A stretch of 64,000 nucleotides of DNA from positions 3,037,001 through 3,101,000 of the forward strand of contig NC_020291.1 of NCBI RefSeq assembly GCF_000340885.1. The letters run 5' to 3'. Shown one piece after another: positions 51,928-61,271 of this stretch. The translations under genes and the position numbers were made by a program. A model generated the notes under the pieces. It worked only from the letters and a program-made list of their open reading frames with translations. It was not told the DNA's origin and ran no database searches. Source of the stretch: Clostridium saccharoperbutylacetonicum N1-4(HMT). GTDB lineage: Bacteria > Bacillota > Clostridia > Clostridiales > Clostridiaceae. Every line of letters starts with the position of its first letter. The stretch's first letter is position 1.

Positions 51928-53202
51928 TTAATCAGTAAGCTTAATTTCATTTTCTAATTTATATTTATCAATAAGTCTTATACTATCATCTAAATTTATA
52001 TTTAATTCTCTATCTTTTTCAGGATCTTTAATTTCTACAATGTAACCTAATGCTTCATTTGAATCTTTGTATAAAACAATATCGTTATTATTAATATAGG
52101 TATGATTTTTTTCATCTTTTGCGTAGGTATAATGTATAAACATACTATTAGCCATAAGTAAGCTTTCTTTTTCAGACGAACCTTTTAAATAGACTTTTAA
52201 AAGTCCATTAGTTCGTTCTATTTTGTATATTTCACCCTTTGTTTCATCAGAGAACTTATAATCTTTTGGATAATTTACATTGTTTTTTTTATCTTTAGTA
52301 GTTGTTGAATCTAAATCATGAGAATTTTTATCTACATCTTTAAAATCATCCGTTGTCATATAAGAAATTAAAGGTATTATACTAATATTTTTTTCATCTT
52401 TAACCAAATCATAGGTTGCAAGATTAGTTTTATAATTTCCCATTAGAGTATCACTAGATCCTGAATAGTTACCATTTGAATCAATTTTGTAATACTTATC
52501 ACCTAATTTTAATAGCATTATTGAATTCCAAATAGAATCCTCGTTAGAACTTTTAGCCTCATCCCATTTAGGTTCAGTATAATTAATCTTTGTACCAATA
52601 ACATCAGCTTCAATAGAATTTAAAGTATAATTAAAGCCAGGTATTTTACCTGATATCTTTTTCTCAAATACATTTTTAAAGGAATCTGTAAAATCGACAG
52701 GAGATTCGATTCCGATGTTCACCTTATACTTTGAGAGGGCAACATCAACTCTAATATTTCCTTTTGGAGAATATTCATTTTTATAATTATCTTTTTCTAG
52801 GGTTATAATCATTGTCTTGTCATCAATATATTTTTTTGAAACATTATCGCTACGACAATCAAAATCGTTATCATAGGTTAACTCATAAATGGAATCGCTA
52901 TAGCTTGATTTATCAAAAGGCTTATCACTTTCAATTTTAATTATTGCTTTTATGTTATGCTTACTTGCTAAAGCTTTATCTAAAGTAACTTTAATACCAT
53001 TTTGGGTTACAACTTTGTTAATATTTATATAATAATCATTATTTTGTGTAGAAGTGACAGCTGCTTGAGTCGTTACATTACTAATTTGTGAAGTAGTGGA
53101 AGTGTCTGCGAAAACTGGTGATTCCATTACTCCAATTGCTAGCATGAAGCCCATAATACCAAGAATTGGCCCTAAAGTTTTGCTTAATTTTTTATTTATC
53201 AT
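51928..53202 (-). CDS. Secreted protein of the A/B array, type B copy 2 (first in transcription)
   Basis: 424 residues; signal peptide about 1-32 (VMESPVFADT). It closely matches B copy 1 (NGIKVTLDKALASKHNIKAI, then RINGLLKVYLKGSSEKESLL-like segment). This is the promoter-proximal member; the 250-base upstream region has a perfect TACCAT-A-ATGGTA palindrome. The strand start uses GGGGACGTCTAA-type spacing on the minus strand. No sigma or sensor gene is adjacent. Confidence 0.75.
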   Translation of the reverse strand: MINKKLSKTLGPILGIMGFMLAIGVMESPVFADTSTTSQISNVTTQAAVTSTQNNDYYININKVVTQNGIKVTLDKALASKHNIKAIIKIESDKPFDKSSYSDSIYELTYDNDFDCRSDNVSKKYIDDKTMIITLEKDNYKNEYSPKGNIRVDVALSKYKVNIGIESPVDFTDSFKNVFEKKISGKIPGFNYTLNSIEADVIGTKINYTEPKWDEAKSSNEDSIWNSIMLLKLGDKYYKIDSNGNYSGSSDTLMGNYKTNLATYDLVKDEKNISIIPLISYMTTDDFKDVDKNSHDLDSTTTKDKKNNVNYPKDYKFSDETKGEIYKIERTNGLLKVYLKGSSEKESLLMANSMFIHYTYAKDEKNHTYINNNDIVLYKDSNEALGYIVEIKDPEKDRELNINLDDSIRLIDKYKLENEIKLTD

Positions 53203-53256
53203 TTAGACGTCCCCCTATATTCGTTTTGCTCTTATTTGGCTTGTAAACCATTATAT

Positions 53257-53269
53257 TACCATAATGGTA
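53257..53269. promoter_or_regulatory. Palindrome upstream of the secreted-protein array
   Basis: TACCATAATGGTA, a 6+1+6 palindrome 55 bases before the B copy 2 start. Partial matches (ACCATTATA, TACCATAATTT) lie nearby, suggesting a cooperative operator. Confidence 0.4.
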
Positions 53270-53447
53270 TTTTATCACTAATAATAGGTTATTCCAACTT
53301 AAAAATACCATAATTTTATAATATTAAACATTTATCAATAGATGAAATATATTAAATATTTTGAAAATTATGATATAATAAATATATTAATAGTAATCAA
53401 ATGAAATAATATTTATGAGCAATCATAAAGTATGGAGGGGTATAGAA

Positions 53448-54281
53448 ATGGAGAAAGTTTTAGAATCTATGATTGAAGTAGCACCAGTAATAAAGAAAAT
53501 ATTTGATGAAAAATCTGCCATTGTAATTTGTGATAAGGAGACATGTTTATATAGTTCAGATGGGACAGAAACAAAAGCAGCTACAGAAAAGGGTAAAATA
53601 TTAGACAGGGAGATACTTAAAAAGTCTGGAATTGAAGAAGTTGTATTCAAAAACAAAAAAGTGTTAAATACTTTATTGAAAAAAGAAATTCATGGTGTAG
53701 ATACAAAGTCAATAATAATCCCAATTTTAAATGAAAAAAGCGAAGTAGTTGGGATGCTAGGTATTAATACTAATACAGAAGAATATAGGAATATTCTGTC
53801 ATCTACAGAAGAATTGAATAATTCACTAAAAGAAACAAATTCCACAGTTTCAGAAATTGCTAGTAGTGCTGTGAAGCTATCTGAAAAATTAAATTATATG
53901 GTTGATAATACGAAAGCTACAGAAAAGTTAATAGACGAAAGTAGTCAAGCTGTAACCCTAATTGAAAGTATTGCTAAGCAATCAAATCTTCTTGGATTAA
54001 ATGCTGCTATTGAATCTTCTAGAGCTGGTGAGTATGGAAAGGGGTTTTCAGTTGTTGCTGGTGAAATGAGAAAATTAGCTTTAGATAGTGGAGAATCTTC
54101 TAAGAAAATTTCAGCAGCACTTGCTGACATGAGTGATAGTATGAAGGAAATAATCGATACAATAAATGAGCTGGGAGAAATATCTACTACACAAGCTGCA
54201 TCTTTGGAAGAGGTATCAGCTACCATAGAACATATTTCTTCAAATTCAGAAGTGTTATTCAAACATATCAATAACAACTAA
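53448..54281 (+). CDS. Soluble methyl-accepting protein with N-terminal PAS/GAF-like sensor
   Basis: 277 residues with no membrane segment. The N-terminal 115 residues ([20 protein letters not shown], then [12 protein letters not shown]) look like a small ligand-binding domain that I cannot name. The signalling tip is [20 protein letters not shown]. The ATG at 53448 follows GGAGGGGTATAGAA. It is monocistronic. Confidence 0.87.
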   Translation: MEKVLESMIEVAPVIKKIFDEKSAIVICDKETCLYSSDGTETKAATEKGKILDREILKKSGIEEVVFKNKKVLNTLLKKEIHGVDTKSIIIPILNEKSEVVGMLGINTNTEEYRNILSSTEELNNSLKETNSTVSEIASSAVKLSEKLNYMVDNTKATEKLIDESSQAVTLIESIAKQSNLLGLNAAIESSRAGEYGKGFSVVAGEMRKLALDSGESSKKISAALADMSDSMKEIIDTINELGEISTTQAASLEEVSATIEHISSNSEVLFKHINNN

Positions 54282-54363
54282 ATTTGTTTATGCGATGATT
54301 TAAATATTATGAAGTCGTAAAATAGTTACTTATTAGAAAATAGTGAAAATATTAATAAGAATT

Positions 54364-54405
54364 AGGGCATCACTGGTAAGTAGAATTATTTATGATGCTC
54401 TTTTT
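54364..54405 (+). terminator. Terminator after the soluble chemoreceptor
   Basis: GGGCATCA and TGATGCTC form an eight-bp stem around a long loop, followed by five T. Confidence 0.6.
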
Positions 54406-54580
54406 AATTATAGATCTGGTTGATAAGTAAGCTGAAATATATAAACTTAAAATTTCTAATGTAATATATGGAGTAAATATGTATTATTTAGAAATAAAAA
54501 AAGGAAAGTAGATTTATATGTAGAATAAGTAAAATAATATATAAACATTGATAAAGCTATGGATAATAGGAGGGGATTTA

Positions 54581-55771
54581 ATGCAAAAGAGGATTCTTTT
54601 TGTTGATGATGAGGTTAAAATATTAAAATCATTTAAGAGACTTTTCATGGATACAGATTATGAGATATTATTAGCTGAAAGTGGTAAGGAAGCATTGGAA
54701 ATTCTTGAAAATGAAGAAATTGATTTAATAGTAAGTGATATGAGAATGCCTAATATGACTGGATATCAGTTATTGAGTGAGGTTAAAAAGAGGTTCCCAC
54801 ATATAGTGCGTATAATTCTTAGTGGGTTTGCAGAGGAAAGAATTATATTTGATTCATTACAAAAAAACATAGCTAAATTATATATTTTAAAACCTTGGGA
54901 AAACACTACACTTATTGAAACTGTAAATAATGTGTTCAAAACAGAATATGCATTAAAAAATAATAAAAATGTACTTAAATTAATAAAGAGTGTAGAAGAA
55001 CTCCCAACAATTAAAGAATTGTATAAAAAAATCATTGATGAAATAGAAACTAATCAAGGGGTTAATAAAGTAGTAGAAGCTTTAGAAGGTGATAATTCCA
55101 TTGCGATGAAATTACTACATATTATAAATTCTTCACATTATGCGGTAAAAACTGGATCAATTAGAAGAGCTGTTGCATTTCTTGGATTAGATAATTTTAA
55201 AAATATAGTGATTTCATCAGCTTTTATTGATAGTTTGGGGTTTGAATCAGCTGAAAAAGAACTATTGAAGACTTTATGGAAACAATCATTTATAGCTAAT
55301 AGAATTATTAGTTATATATATACAGAGTTTTTGAATGAAAAAATTCCGGAAACTGAAATGAATGTAGGTCTATTAAATAATATAGGCATGGCTTTTATGA
55401 TGTATAATTTTCATGACAAATATGAAGAAATTTTACAGGAAGTTGATAATAAAAAAGGTGATTTAATAGCATTGGAGAATAACTGTTTTGGTACAAATCA
55501 TCAGGAAATTGGGGGATACTTGTTAAAACTATGGGATATGCCTTTTCCTATCATTGAAGCAACAATGTATCATCATAATCCTCTTGATGAAAATATCATC
55601 AATAAAAGAGTTGTATATGTTACACATATTGCTGAAAGGTATGCTTGGGATACACTTGGAGAAAAAAACTATATGAATCTAAATGAAAATGTATTCACTG
55701 AATTAGGAATGGAAAAAAAGAGTTTTGAGATAAAACTTAAAGATATTTTACAATTACATGGGATATTATAA
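54581..55771 (+). CDS. Response regulator with HDOD output domain
   Basis: 396 residues. Receiver domain (about 1-120) with the acidic pocket in LFVDDE and the phospho-Asp D53 in IVSDMRMPN, then LSGFAE and the KPW lysine. The C-terminal HDOD domain (about 150-340) contains NSSHYAVKTGSIRRAVAFLG. HDOD proteins act in signalling and second-messenger regulation. ATAGGAGGGGATTTA precedes the start. It heads a block with two histidine kinases. Confidence 0.92.
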   Translation: MQKRILFVDDEVKILKSFKRLFMDTDYEILLAESGKEALEILENEEIDLIVSDMRMPNMTGYQLLSEVKKRFPHIVRIILSGFAEERIIFDSLQKNIAKLYILKPWENTTLIETVNNVFKTEYALKNNKNVLKLIKSVEELPTIKELYKKIIDEIETNQGVNKVVEALEGDNSIAMKLLHIINSSHYAVKTGSIRRAVAFLGLDNFKNIVISSAFIDSLGFESAEKELLKTLWKQSFIANRIISYIYTEFLNEKIPETEMNVGLLNNIGMAFMMYNFHDKYEEILQEVDNKKGDLIALENNCFGTNHQEIGGYLLKLWDMPFPIIEATMYHHNPLDENIINKRVVYVTHIAERYAWDTLGEKNYMNLNENVFTELGMEKKSFEIKLKDILQLHGIL

Positions 55772-55808
55772 GTATGAAGTGTGTAACTAGATAGTTGTTC
55801 TGGTAATA

Positions 55809-55845
55809 AAGAGGATTGTTATTAAAATATTAAGACAATCCTCTT
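55809..55845. terminator. Hairpin after the HDOD response regulator
   Basis: AAGAGGATTGT and ACAATCCTCTT form an 11-bp stem; the T-run is poor. Confidence 0.55.
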
Positions 55846-55980
55846 AAATATAGGATTTTGAAATGATAAATGATTATAGGTTGTTTTTTTTAGCAATGAG
55901 AAGTTGAAGTTTACATAAAGTGTTACTGAATTTTCAAAGCCAAACCATGACAATTAAATTTATGGAGAGGAGTATTACCA

Positions 55981-56997
55981 ATGGCTGATTATCATAAATT
56001 ATTAGAAGAGCAATTAGCAAATTACGTAGGTGAAGAAGAGATTCCAGAAGCATTTAAAACTTTTTTGGAGTCGGTTAACTTTGCTTATACGGAATTTGAA
56101 AAAGATAAGGCTTTGATGGAGAAAACTAATTGTGAGTATGCTGAAAGTATTGAAAAAATGAAAGCTCAAATAGCTAGTCAAGAGAAAATGGCTACAATTG
56201 GACAACTTTCAGCAGGTATAGCACATGAAATTAACAATCCATTGGGGTTTGTTAAAAGTAATATTAACACCTTGGAAAGCTATATAAATAAAGTGAAAAA
56301 GTTCTTAGAATTGTCAAATGATGCGGAAAAAGAATTAGAAGAGCATTATGAAGACATATATATGGAAATTTTTAAAGATGCTATTGAGTTTAAAAAGAAA
56401 AATAAATTAAAACTTGTTTTTGAAGATATGGATGATATTGTATTAGATAGTGAAGAAGGAATTGGAAGAATTGAAAATATTGTAAAGAGCCTTTTGGGAT
56501 TTGCAAGAGGAGCAGCATCGTCTAAGCTTGGAGATTGTGATTTAAATAGTAATATAAACTCAACTCTCACAATTGCTAATAATGAAATAAAGTATTATGC
56601 ACAAGTTGAAAAACAACTTGAAGAAATACCAATAATTAAGGCAATTAATGGTGAAATTAATCAAGTGATATTAAATTTATTAGTAAATGCAGCACACGCA
56701 ATTAAGACAAAAGGGATTCAAGGCATAATTAAAATTCACACTTATTGTGAAAATAATTATGTAAAATGTAAAATTAGTGATAATGGAATTGGGATTTCAA
56801 AAGAAAATCTTAATAATATTTTTAATCCTTTCTTTACAACTAAGCCAATTGGAATTGGAACAGGTCTTGGCTTAAGTATTTCTTATGACATAATAGTAAA
56901 AAAACATTGTGGATCTATAGAAGTAGACAGCATCTTAGGAGAAGGTACGACATTTATTATTTCACTACCTATAGATATGAAGAAAAAATCTTTATGA
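55981..56997 (+). CDS. Soluble histidine kinase
   Basis: 338 residues with no membrane segment. The phospho-His is H82 in GQLSAGIAHEINNPLGFVKS. The HATPase has NQVILNLLVNAAHAI (N box), KISDNGIGIS (G1), NPFFTTK (F) and GTGLGLS (G2). A short N-terminal helix precedes the dimerisation helix. It is 30 bases before a receiver-kinase hybrid. Confidence 0.93.
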   Translation: MADYHKLLEEQLANYVGEEEIPEAFKTFLESVNFAYTEFEKDKALMEKTNCEYAESIEKMKAQIASQEKMATIGQLSAGIAHEINNPLGFVKSNINTLESYINKVKKFLELSNDAEKELEEHYEDIYMEIFKDAIEFKKKNKLKLVFEDMDDIVLDSEEGIGRIENIVKSLLGFARGAASSKLGDCDLNSNINSTLTIANNEIKYYAQVEKQLEEIPIIKAINGEINQVILNLLVNAAHAIKTKGIQGIIKIHTYCENNYVKCKISDNGIGISKENLNNIFNPFFTTKPIGIGTGLGLSISYDIIVKKHCGSIEVDSILGEGTTFIISLPIDMKKKSL

Positions 56998-57027
56998 TTA
57001 AAATGTGTAGTTAAGGAGTGTTTTAAT

Positions 57028-58317
57028 ATGAAAATACTTGTTGTTGATGATGATAGATTTAACCTTACAGTTGCAAATGAATTTATACAAAAATCTGGAA
57101 TAGAATGTGAAGTTACTCTTTGTAATGACCCAATAGAAGTTGAGGGATTGATGAAGGAAAAGAATTTTGACATAGTATTTTTAGATATTGTAATGCCTAA
57201 AATGACTGGAATTGATGTTTTAAAGCAAATAAGAAAAAATCAAGATTATAACAATATTCAAGTTATTATGCTTACATCACTAACTGATAGTAAGAGTTTT
57301 AAAAGTTGTTTTGAAAATGGTGCAGATGATTATGTAAATAAACCAATAAATAAAATAGAGTTTTTTGCTAGATTTAAAGCAGCCGTAAAAACAAGAAATA
57401 ATGCATTAATGTTAAAAGAAATGTTTGATAGGATAAAGAAGCAGAATAAAGAACTTTTGGAACTTAATAAAACTTTAAAGGATACTCAATTTCATGTTAT
57501 TCAAAAAGAAAAAATGGCTGCAATTGGAGAACTTGCAGCTGGAGTTGCTCACGAAATTAATAATCCATTAGGATACCTTGGTAGTAATTTAGAAACCTTG
57601 GCAAAATTTGTTCCTAGAATACAAACCATGATTGAAGAATATAGAACGTTTATTAGTAAACAAAAAACGCTCGTGGAAGATAGAGATATTAATGAAAAGA
57701 TATCTCGAATAAGAGATATAGAGAAACAATTGAAGATTGATTTTGTTATAAGTGAAATTGGAGAAATAATTAAAGATTCAACTGATGGGGTAGACCGTGT
57801 TTCAAAGATAGTAGGAAGTCTTCAAAGTTTTGCAAAAACAGGATTTGAAGATGAAATGGTCTTAAATGACTTGAATATGATTATTGATGAAGCTGTATTG
57901 CTTTTAAATAATGATTTGAAAAGAGTAGCTATAATAAAGAAAAATTATGGAGGAATTCCTAATATATTTTGCAATAAGAGTCAGATTGGACAAGTTATTT
58001 TAAATTTGATTACAAATTCACTTCAAGCAATAAGCAGTCAAAATAGATTTGATGGAGAAATAATTATAGAAACTTATAGAGAAAACAATATGGTATGTTG
58101 CACAATAAGTGATGATGGGCCAGGAATAGAAGATAATATTATAAGCAAAATCTTTAACCCATTTTTTACAACTAAAGAAGTTGGTAGTGCTACTGGCGTT
58201 GGACTAAGTATTTCTCATGATATAATAGTAAAAAAATATAATGGTGAATTTGATGTTGAAAGTATACCCAATATAAGAACAAAATTTAAATTTAAGTTAC
58301 CTGTAGGAAATAATTAA
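57028..58317 (+). CDS. Hybrid receiver-histidine kinase
   Basis: 429 residues. An N-terminal receiver domain has D53 in VFLDIVMPKMTG; a coiled helix leads to a kinase with H175 in GELAAGVAHEINNPLGYLGS. ATPase motifs are NLITNSLQAI, ISDDGPGIE, NPFFTTK and GVGLS. The order receiver-then-kinase is the reverse of most hybrids. It is likely part of the same pathway as the neighbouring kinase and HDOD regulator. Confidence 0.93.
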   Translation: MKILVVDDDRFNLTVANEFIQKSGIECEVTLCNDPIEVEGLMKEKNFDIVFLDIVMPKMTGIDVLKQIRKNQDYNNIQVIMLTSLTDSKSFKSCFENGADDYVNKPINKIEFFARFKAAVKTRNNALMLKEMFDRIKKQNKELLELNKTLKDTQFHVIQKEKMAAIGELAAGVAHEINNPLGYLGSNLETLAKFVPRIQTMIEEYRTFISKQKTLVEDRDINEKISRIRDIEKQLKIDFVISEIGEIIKDSTDGVDRVSKIVGSLQSFAKTGFEDEMVLNDLNMIIDEAVLLLNNDLKRVAIIKKNYGGIPNIFCNKSQIGQVILNLITNSLQAISSQNRFDGEIIIETYRENNMVCCTISDDGPGIEDNIISKIFNPFFTTKEVGSATGVGLSISHDIIVKKYNGEFDVESIPNIRTKFKFKLPVGNN

Positions 58318-58327
58318 ATAATTGTAT

Positions 58328-58360
58328 AAATGTTCAATTGTCATTGACAATTGAACATTT
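58328..58360. terminator. Terminator between the kinase block and the convergent chemoreceptor
   Basis: AAATGTTCAATTGTCA and TGACAATTGAACATTT form a 16-bp perfect stem. Confidence 0.8.
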
Positions 58361-58382
58361 ATCATTTAAATTGATTGTTGTT

Positions 58383-60380
58383 TTAACTAATCTTGAATTT
58401 ATCTTGTTCATCAATTAGATTTTTTGTCATGTCATTTAAAGTTACTGCTGTTGAAGCCACATCATTTGATAGGTTATGCATTTCATCTGCTGAAGCTGTT
58501 ATTTCTTCGGAAGATGCTGAAATTTCTTCTGCAATAGCCGATAGGCCTTCAATTTTGTTTAAAATATCTTCTTTTTCAGTATTTACTTCTGTGGCTGACA
58601 AATTCACAGCCTGTACTTTTGGAATTACAGTTTTAATTGCAGCAATTATATTTTCAAAGGAGTTCATTGTTTCATTTATAATATTTACTTGACCATTAAG
58701 TTCTGAATTCATATTATTAGTATCTTCTGTAATTACAATAGTATCTTTAGAAATATCAGATATTAATTTTGTGATATTTTCTGAAGATGTTTTTGTTTGT
58801 TCTGCTAAAACTTTAACTTCATTTGCTACAACTGCAAACCCTTTTCCAGCATCACCAGCAATAGCAGCTTCTATTGATGCATTAAGTGCCAATAAGTTTG
58901 TTTGATCTGCTATCGAATTTATTATGTTGACTATACTATTTACCTCTTTTATATTGATTCCAAAAGCAAGTATTTTATCAGATAAAGTTTTAAAAGAAGA
59001 GCTTATGCCACTTACTGAATCCATTAATAGTTTCATATTCGAACTACTATTATTTGCAAGTTCGTTCATTGAGAGTGTATTTTCATCTATATCTTTGATG
59101 TTATCTACTATGTTTTCAAGTTTACTGCTGAAATTGTTCAAAATACCAGTGATTTCTACTAAATCATTAGCTTGTGCATTAATTCCGCTTGCCACTTCTT
59201 GCATTGAGCTTGCAACATTATCTGAAGATAGAACCATATTTTTAGATATATTTGATAAGTTACTTGAATTTGTATCTATTACAAATGAACTATCTTTAGA
59301 TACTGTTATCATATCCTTAATTGAATTCTGCATTTTATTCATAGAATTAGCCATATCGCCAATTTCATCGTTATATTTTAAATATTTATCACTTATCATA
59401 TTAGTAAAATCTCCAGTAGCTAAAATATTTAGAGCATTTGAAGAATACTTAATTCTTGTAGATAATCGATGAGAAATAATATATATAATTATAACCCCTA
59501 AAATTAAGAAAAATACCGATCCTAATGTTGTAGAGATTTTTAAGGAATCAAGCTCAGATAAAAGTTCACTTTTTTCTAAAATAACAACTACAGACCATTT
59601 CTCTTTTTCTATTGGTGCAAAACCACCATAAGATTCTTTTCCGCCATAAGTGTATGAACTTAAGCCTGTCTCTCCATTAATCATTCTTTTTTGCATTTCA
59701 GCTATAGCTTTAAGAGATGGATCTTTTTCAGCTTCTTTAATTGAATTGTATTGGCTTAAAGGCATACTTGGATCTTTAAATGCAATACTGTTACTTTGAC
59801 TATTAATCATATATGCACTTCCAGTTTTACCAAATGATATTTTTTTAATTAAATTACTAAGTTCCATACCATCTCTTATTGATACTAATACACCTACAAC
59901 AGATTTATCATCCTTAATTGGCACTGAATATATCATTATAAGTGCATTTTTTTGTTCATTTGGTATAGGATCATTAACTAGATTTTCTCCAGCCATTGAT
60001 TTTTTAAAATAATTAGTATCCTTTATATTGCCTTGACTACCATCAGTATAGGTTATATTACCATTAGCATCAGCATATCCCATCTTAAGGCTTCCATTCC
60101 TTTTAGCTTCAGCTTTTAAAATTGTCATTAACTTATCTTGACTATCATTACTTAAGGAAGCAACTTTTGCAGTAACCTCCATAGAATTTAATTGATTATC
60201 TAAATATGCTTGAACAGTATTCGAGGCTTGTGTTGCAATTTGAGGTAGAGTTTTTTCGATATTTGACACTAAAGCATTTGATGCATCAATATATGAAATA
60301 ATTCCTAGACCTGTGCTTACAACAAGTAATAAGATACTTATTAATATAATTAGTTTAGATTTTATAGACTTAATCATCAT
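58383..60380 (-). CDS. Methyl-accepting chemotaxis protein with dCache sensor and altered signalling tip
   Basis: 665 residues. TM1 (about 10-30), an extracellular dCache domain (to about 275) and TM2 (about 282-305) are followed by HAMP and a methyl-accepting domain. The tip reads [20 protein letters not shown], where canonical receptors have EAARAGEAG: the conserved Arg is Ile here. The Cache lacks the amino-acid signature of the receptor at 9567. GGAGCTGATTCACT precedes the ATG. It is downstream of a MarR gene. Confidence 0.92.
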   Translation of the reverse strand: MMIKSIKSKLIILISILLLVVSTGLGIISYIDASNALVSNIEKTLPQIATQASNTVQAYLDNQLNSMEVTAKVASLSNDSQDKLMTILKAEAKRNGSLKMGYADANGNITYTDGSQGNIKDTNYFKKSMAGENLVNDPIPNEQKNALIMIYSVPIKDDKSVVGVLVSIRDGMELSNLIKKISFGKTGSAYMINSQSNSIAFKDPSMPLSQYNSIKEAEKDPSLKAIAEMQKRMINGETGLSSYTYGGKESYGGFAPIEKEKWSVVVILEKSELLSELDSLKISTTLGSVFFLILGVIIIYIISHRLSTRIKYSSNALNILATGDFTNMISDKYLKYNDEIGDMANSMNKMQNSIKDMITVSKDSSFVIDTNSSNLSNISKNMVLSSDNVASSMQEVASGINAQANDLVEITGILNNFSSKLENIVDNIKDIDENTLSMNELANNSSSNMKLLMDSVSGISSSFKTLSDKILAFGINIKEVNSIVNIINSIADQTNLLALNASIEAAIAGDAGKGFAVVANEVKVLAEQTKTSSENITKLISDISKDTIVITEDTNNMNSELNGQVNIINETMNSFENIIAAIKTVIPKVQAVNLSATEVNTEKEDILNKIEGLSAIAEEISASSEEITASADEMHNLSNDVASTAVTLNDMTKNLIDEQDKFKIS

Positions 60381-60432
60381 AGTGAATCAGCTCCTTAAAT
60401 ATATGTAGTTTCTATAAGACTAACTTTGGTTT

Positions 60433-60909
60433 TTATGATTTCTTTTTATTATCTTGTAAGTTTAAATCACGAATTTTAATTAGTAATTCCTGAAGCCTTA
60501 AGAAGGAGTGGGAAAGTTCTAATATTTCATTTTCAGATAGAACTTTAAATTTATCTAAAAATTTACTTTCGCCTGCTCCTGCCACAGAGAGAATAAGGTT
60601 AATAGCCTTAGCAGATAGTGATAGATAGATGACCCTTTTATCATTTTCATCCTGCTTTTTTACTATATAACCAAGTTTATTTAAAGTATTAATGCTTCTA
60701 CTAGTATTTGGAATTGTAATGTTTAATTTCTTGCTTATTTTTGTAGCTGTAGTTGTCCCTTCAAAATGTATAAAATTTAAAATTCTTGAAAGTAGTGGTG
60801 TTATTTCTGAATTAGTAAGGTCTGGTATTAGATCTATAAATTCAACACTAAATAAAGTGTAAAAGTTAACCATGTTTAAAATTAAATTTTGAGATTTATC
60901 TTTATTCAT
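60433..60909 (-). CDS. MarR-family transcriptional regulator
   Basis: 158 residues. The winged helix (about 35-110) reads LLSRILNFIHFEGTTTATKI, then ITIPNTSRSINTLNKLGYIV, then QDENDKRVIYLSLSAKA. AAAGGAGATAATT precedes the start. It is 52 bases upstream of the chemoreceptor on the same strand and may be co-transcribed with it. The ligand is unknown. Confidence 0.9.
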   Translation of the reverse strand: MNKDKSQNLILNMVNFYTLFSVEFIDLIPDLTNSEITPLLSRILNFIHFEGTTTATKISKKLNITIPNTSRSINTLNKLGYIVKKQDENDKRVIYLSLSAKAINLILSVAGAGESKFLDKFKVLSENEILELSHSFLRLQELLIKIRDLNLQDNKKKS

Positions 60910-61271
60910 AAATTATCTCCTTTAACAATTATTATTTCTTGAAAAAAATTATAACAGAATAGTTATCATTTAACAACTATTTTAGAAAAAATTAGGCACG
61001 TGAAAATAAATAACAAGTCAAAATTAAAAAATAATCTTCAAGATAGCTGGTCTTTTTTAAAATGATTCTAATTGCAGAAAAGTTCCGTATTGCAGCATAG
61101 CTGCTCTTTTCTAAGGTGCATAGCTGCTCCTTTTAAAGGGGTATAATTTGTGTGACTAAATCACAATGAAATTTTTAAAAAAAGTATATAATAATAATAA
61201 TAAAATCGATGTTAATGGATAATAGTGAAAAAATATCCAATTATAATTTACTATTGTAGGAGGGAATATTT
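60910..61271. other. Intergenic region between divergent MarR and CoA-disulfide-reductase genes
   Basis: 362 bases. It holds one copy of the GCAGCATAGCTGC repeat (61092-61120) and a repeat-internal second TAGCTGCTCC. No gene or riboswitch is visible. Confidence 0.6.
61092..61120 (+). repeat. GCAGCATAGCTGC repeat element, copy 2
   Basis: Matches 5468-5495 with one extra T (GCAGCATAGCTGCTCTTTT, then CTAAGGTGCA). Immediately after, ATAGCTGCTCC repeats part of the element, as if it had extended locally. Confidence 0.6.

Noticed and set aside
58924..59472. Plus-strand frame of 182 codons inside the minus-strand chemoreceptor gene
   Set aside because: Shadow of a real gene with clear domains on the other strand; no upstream ribosome binding site.
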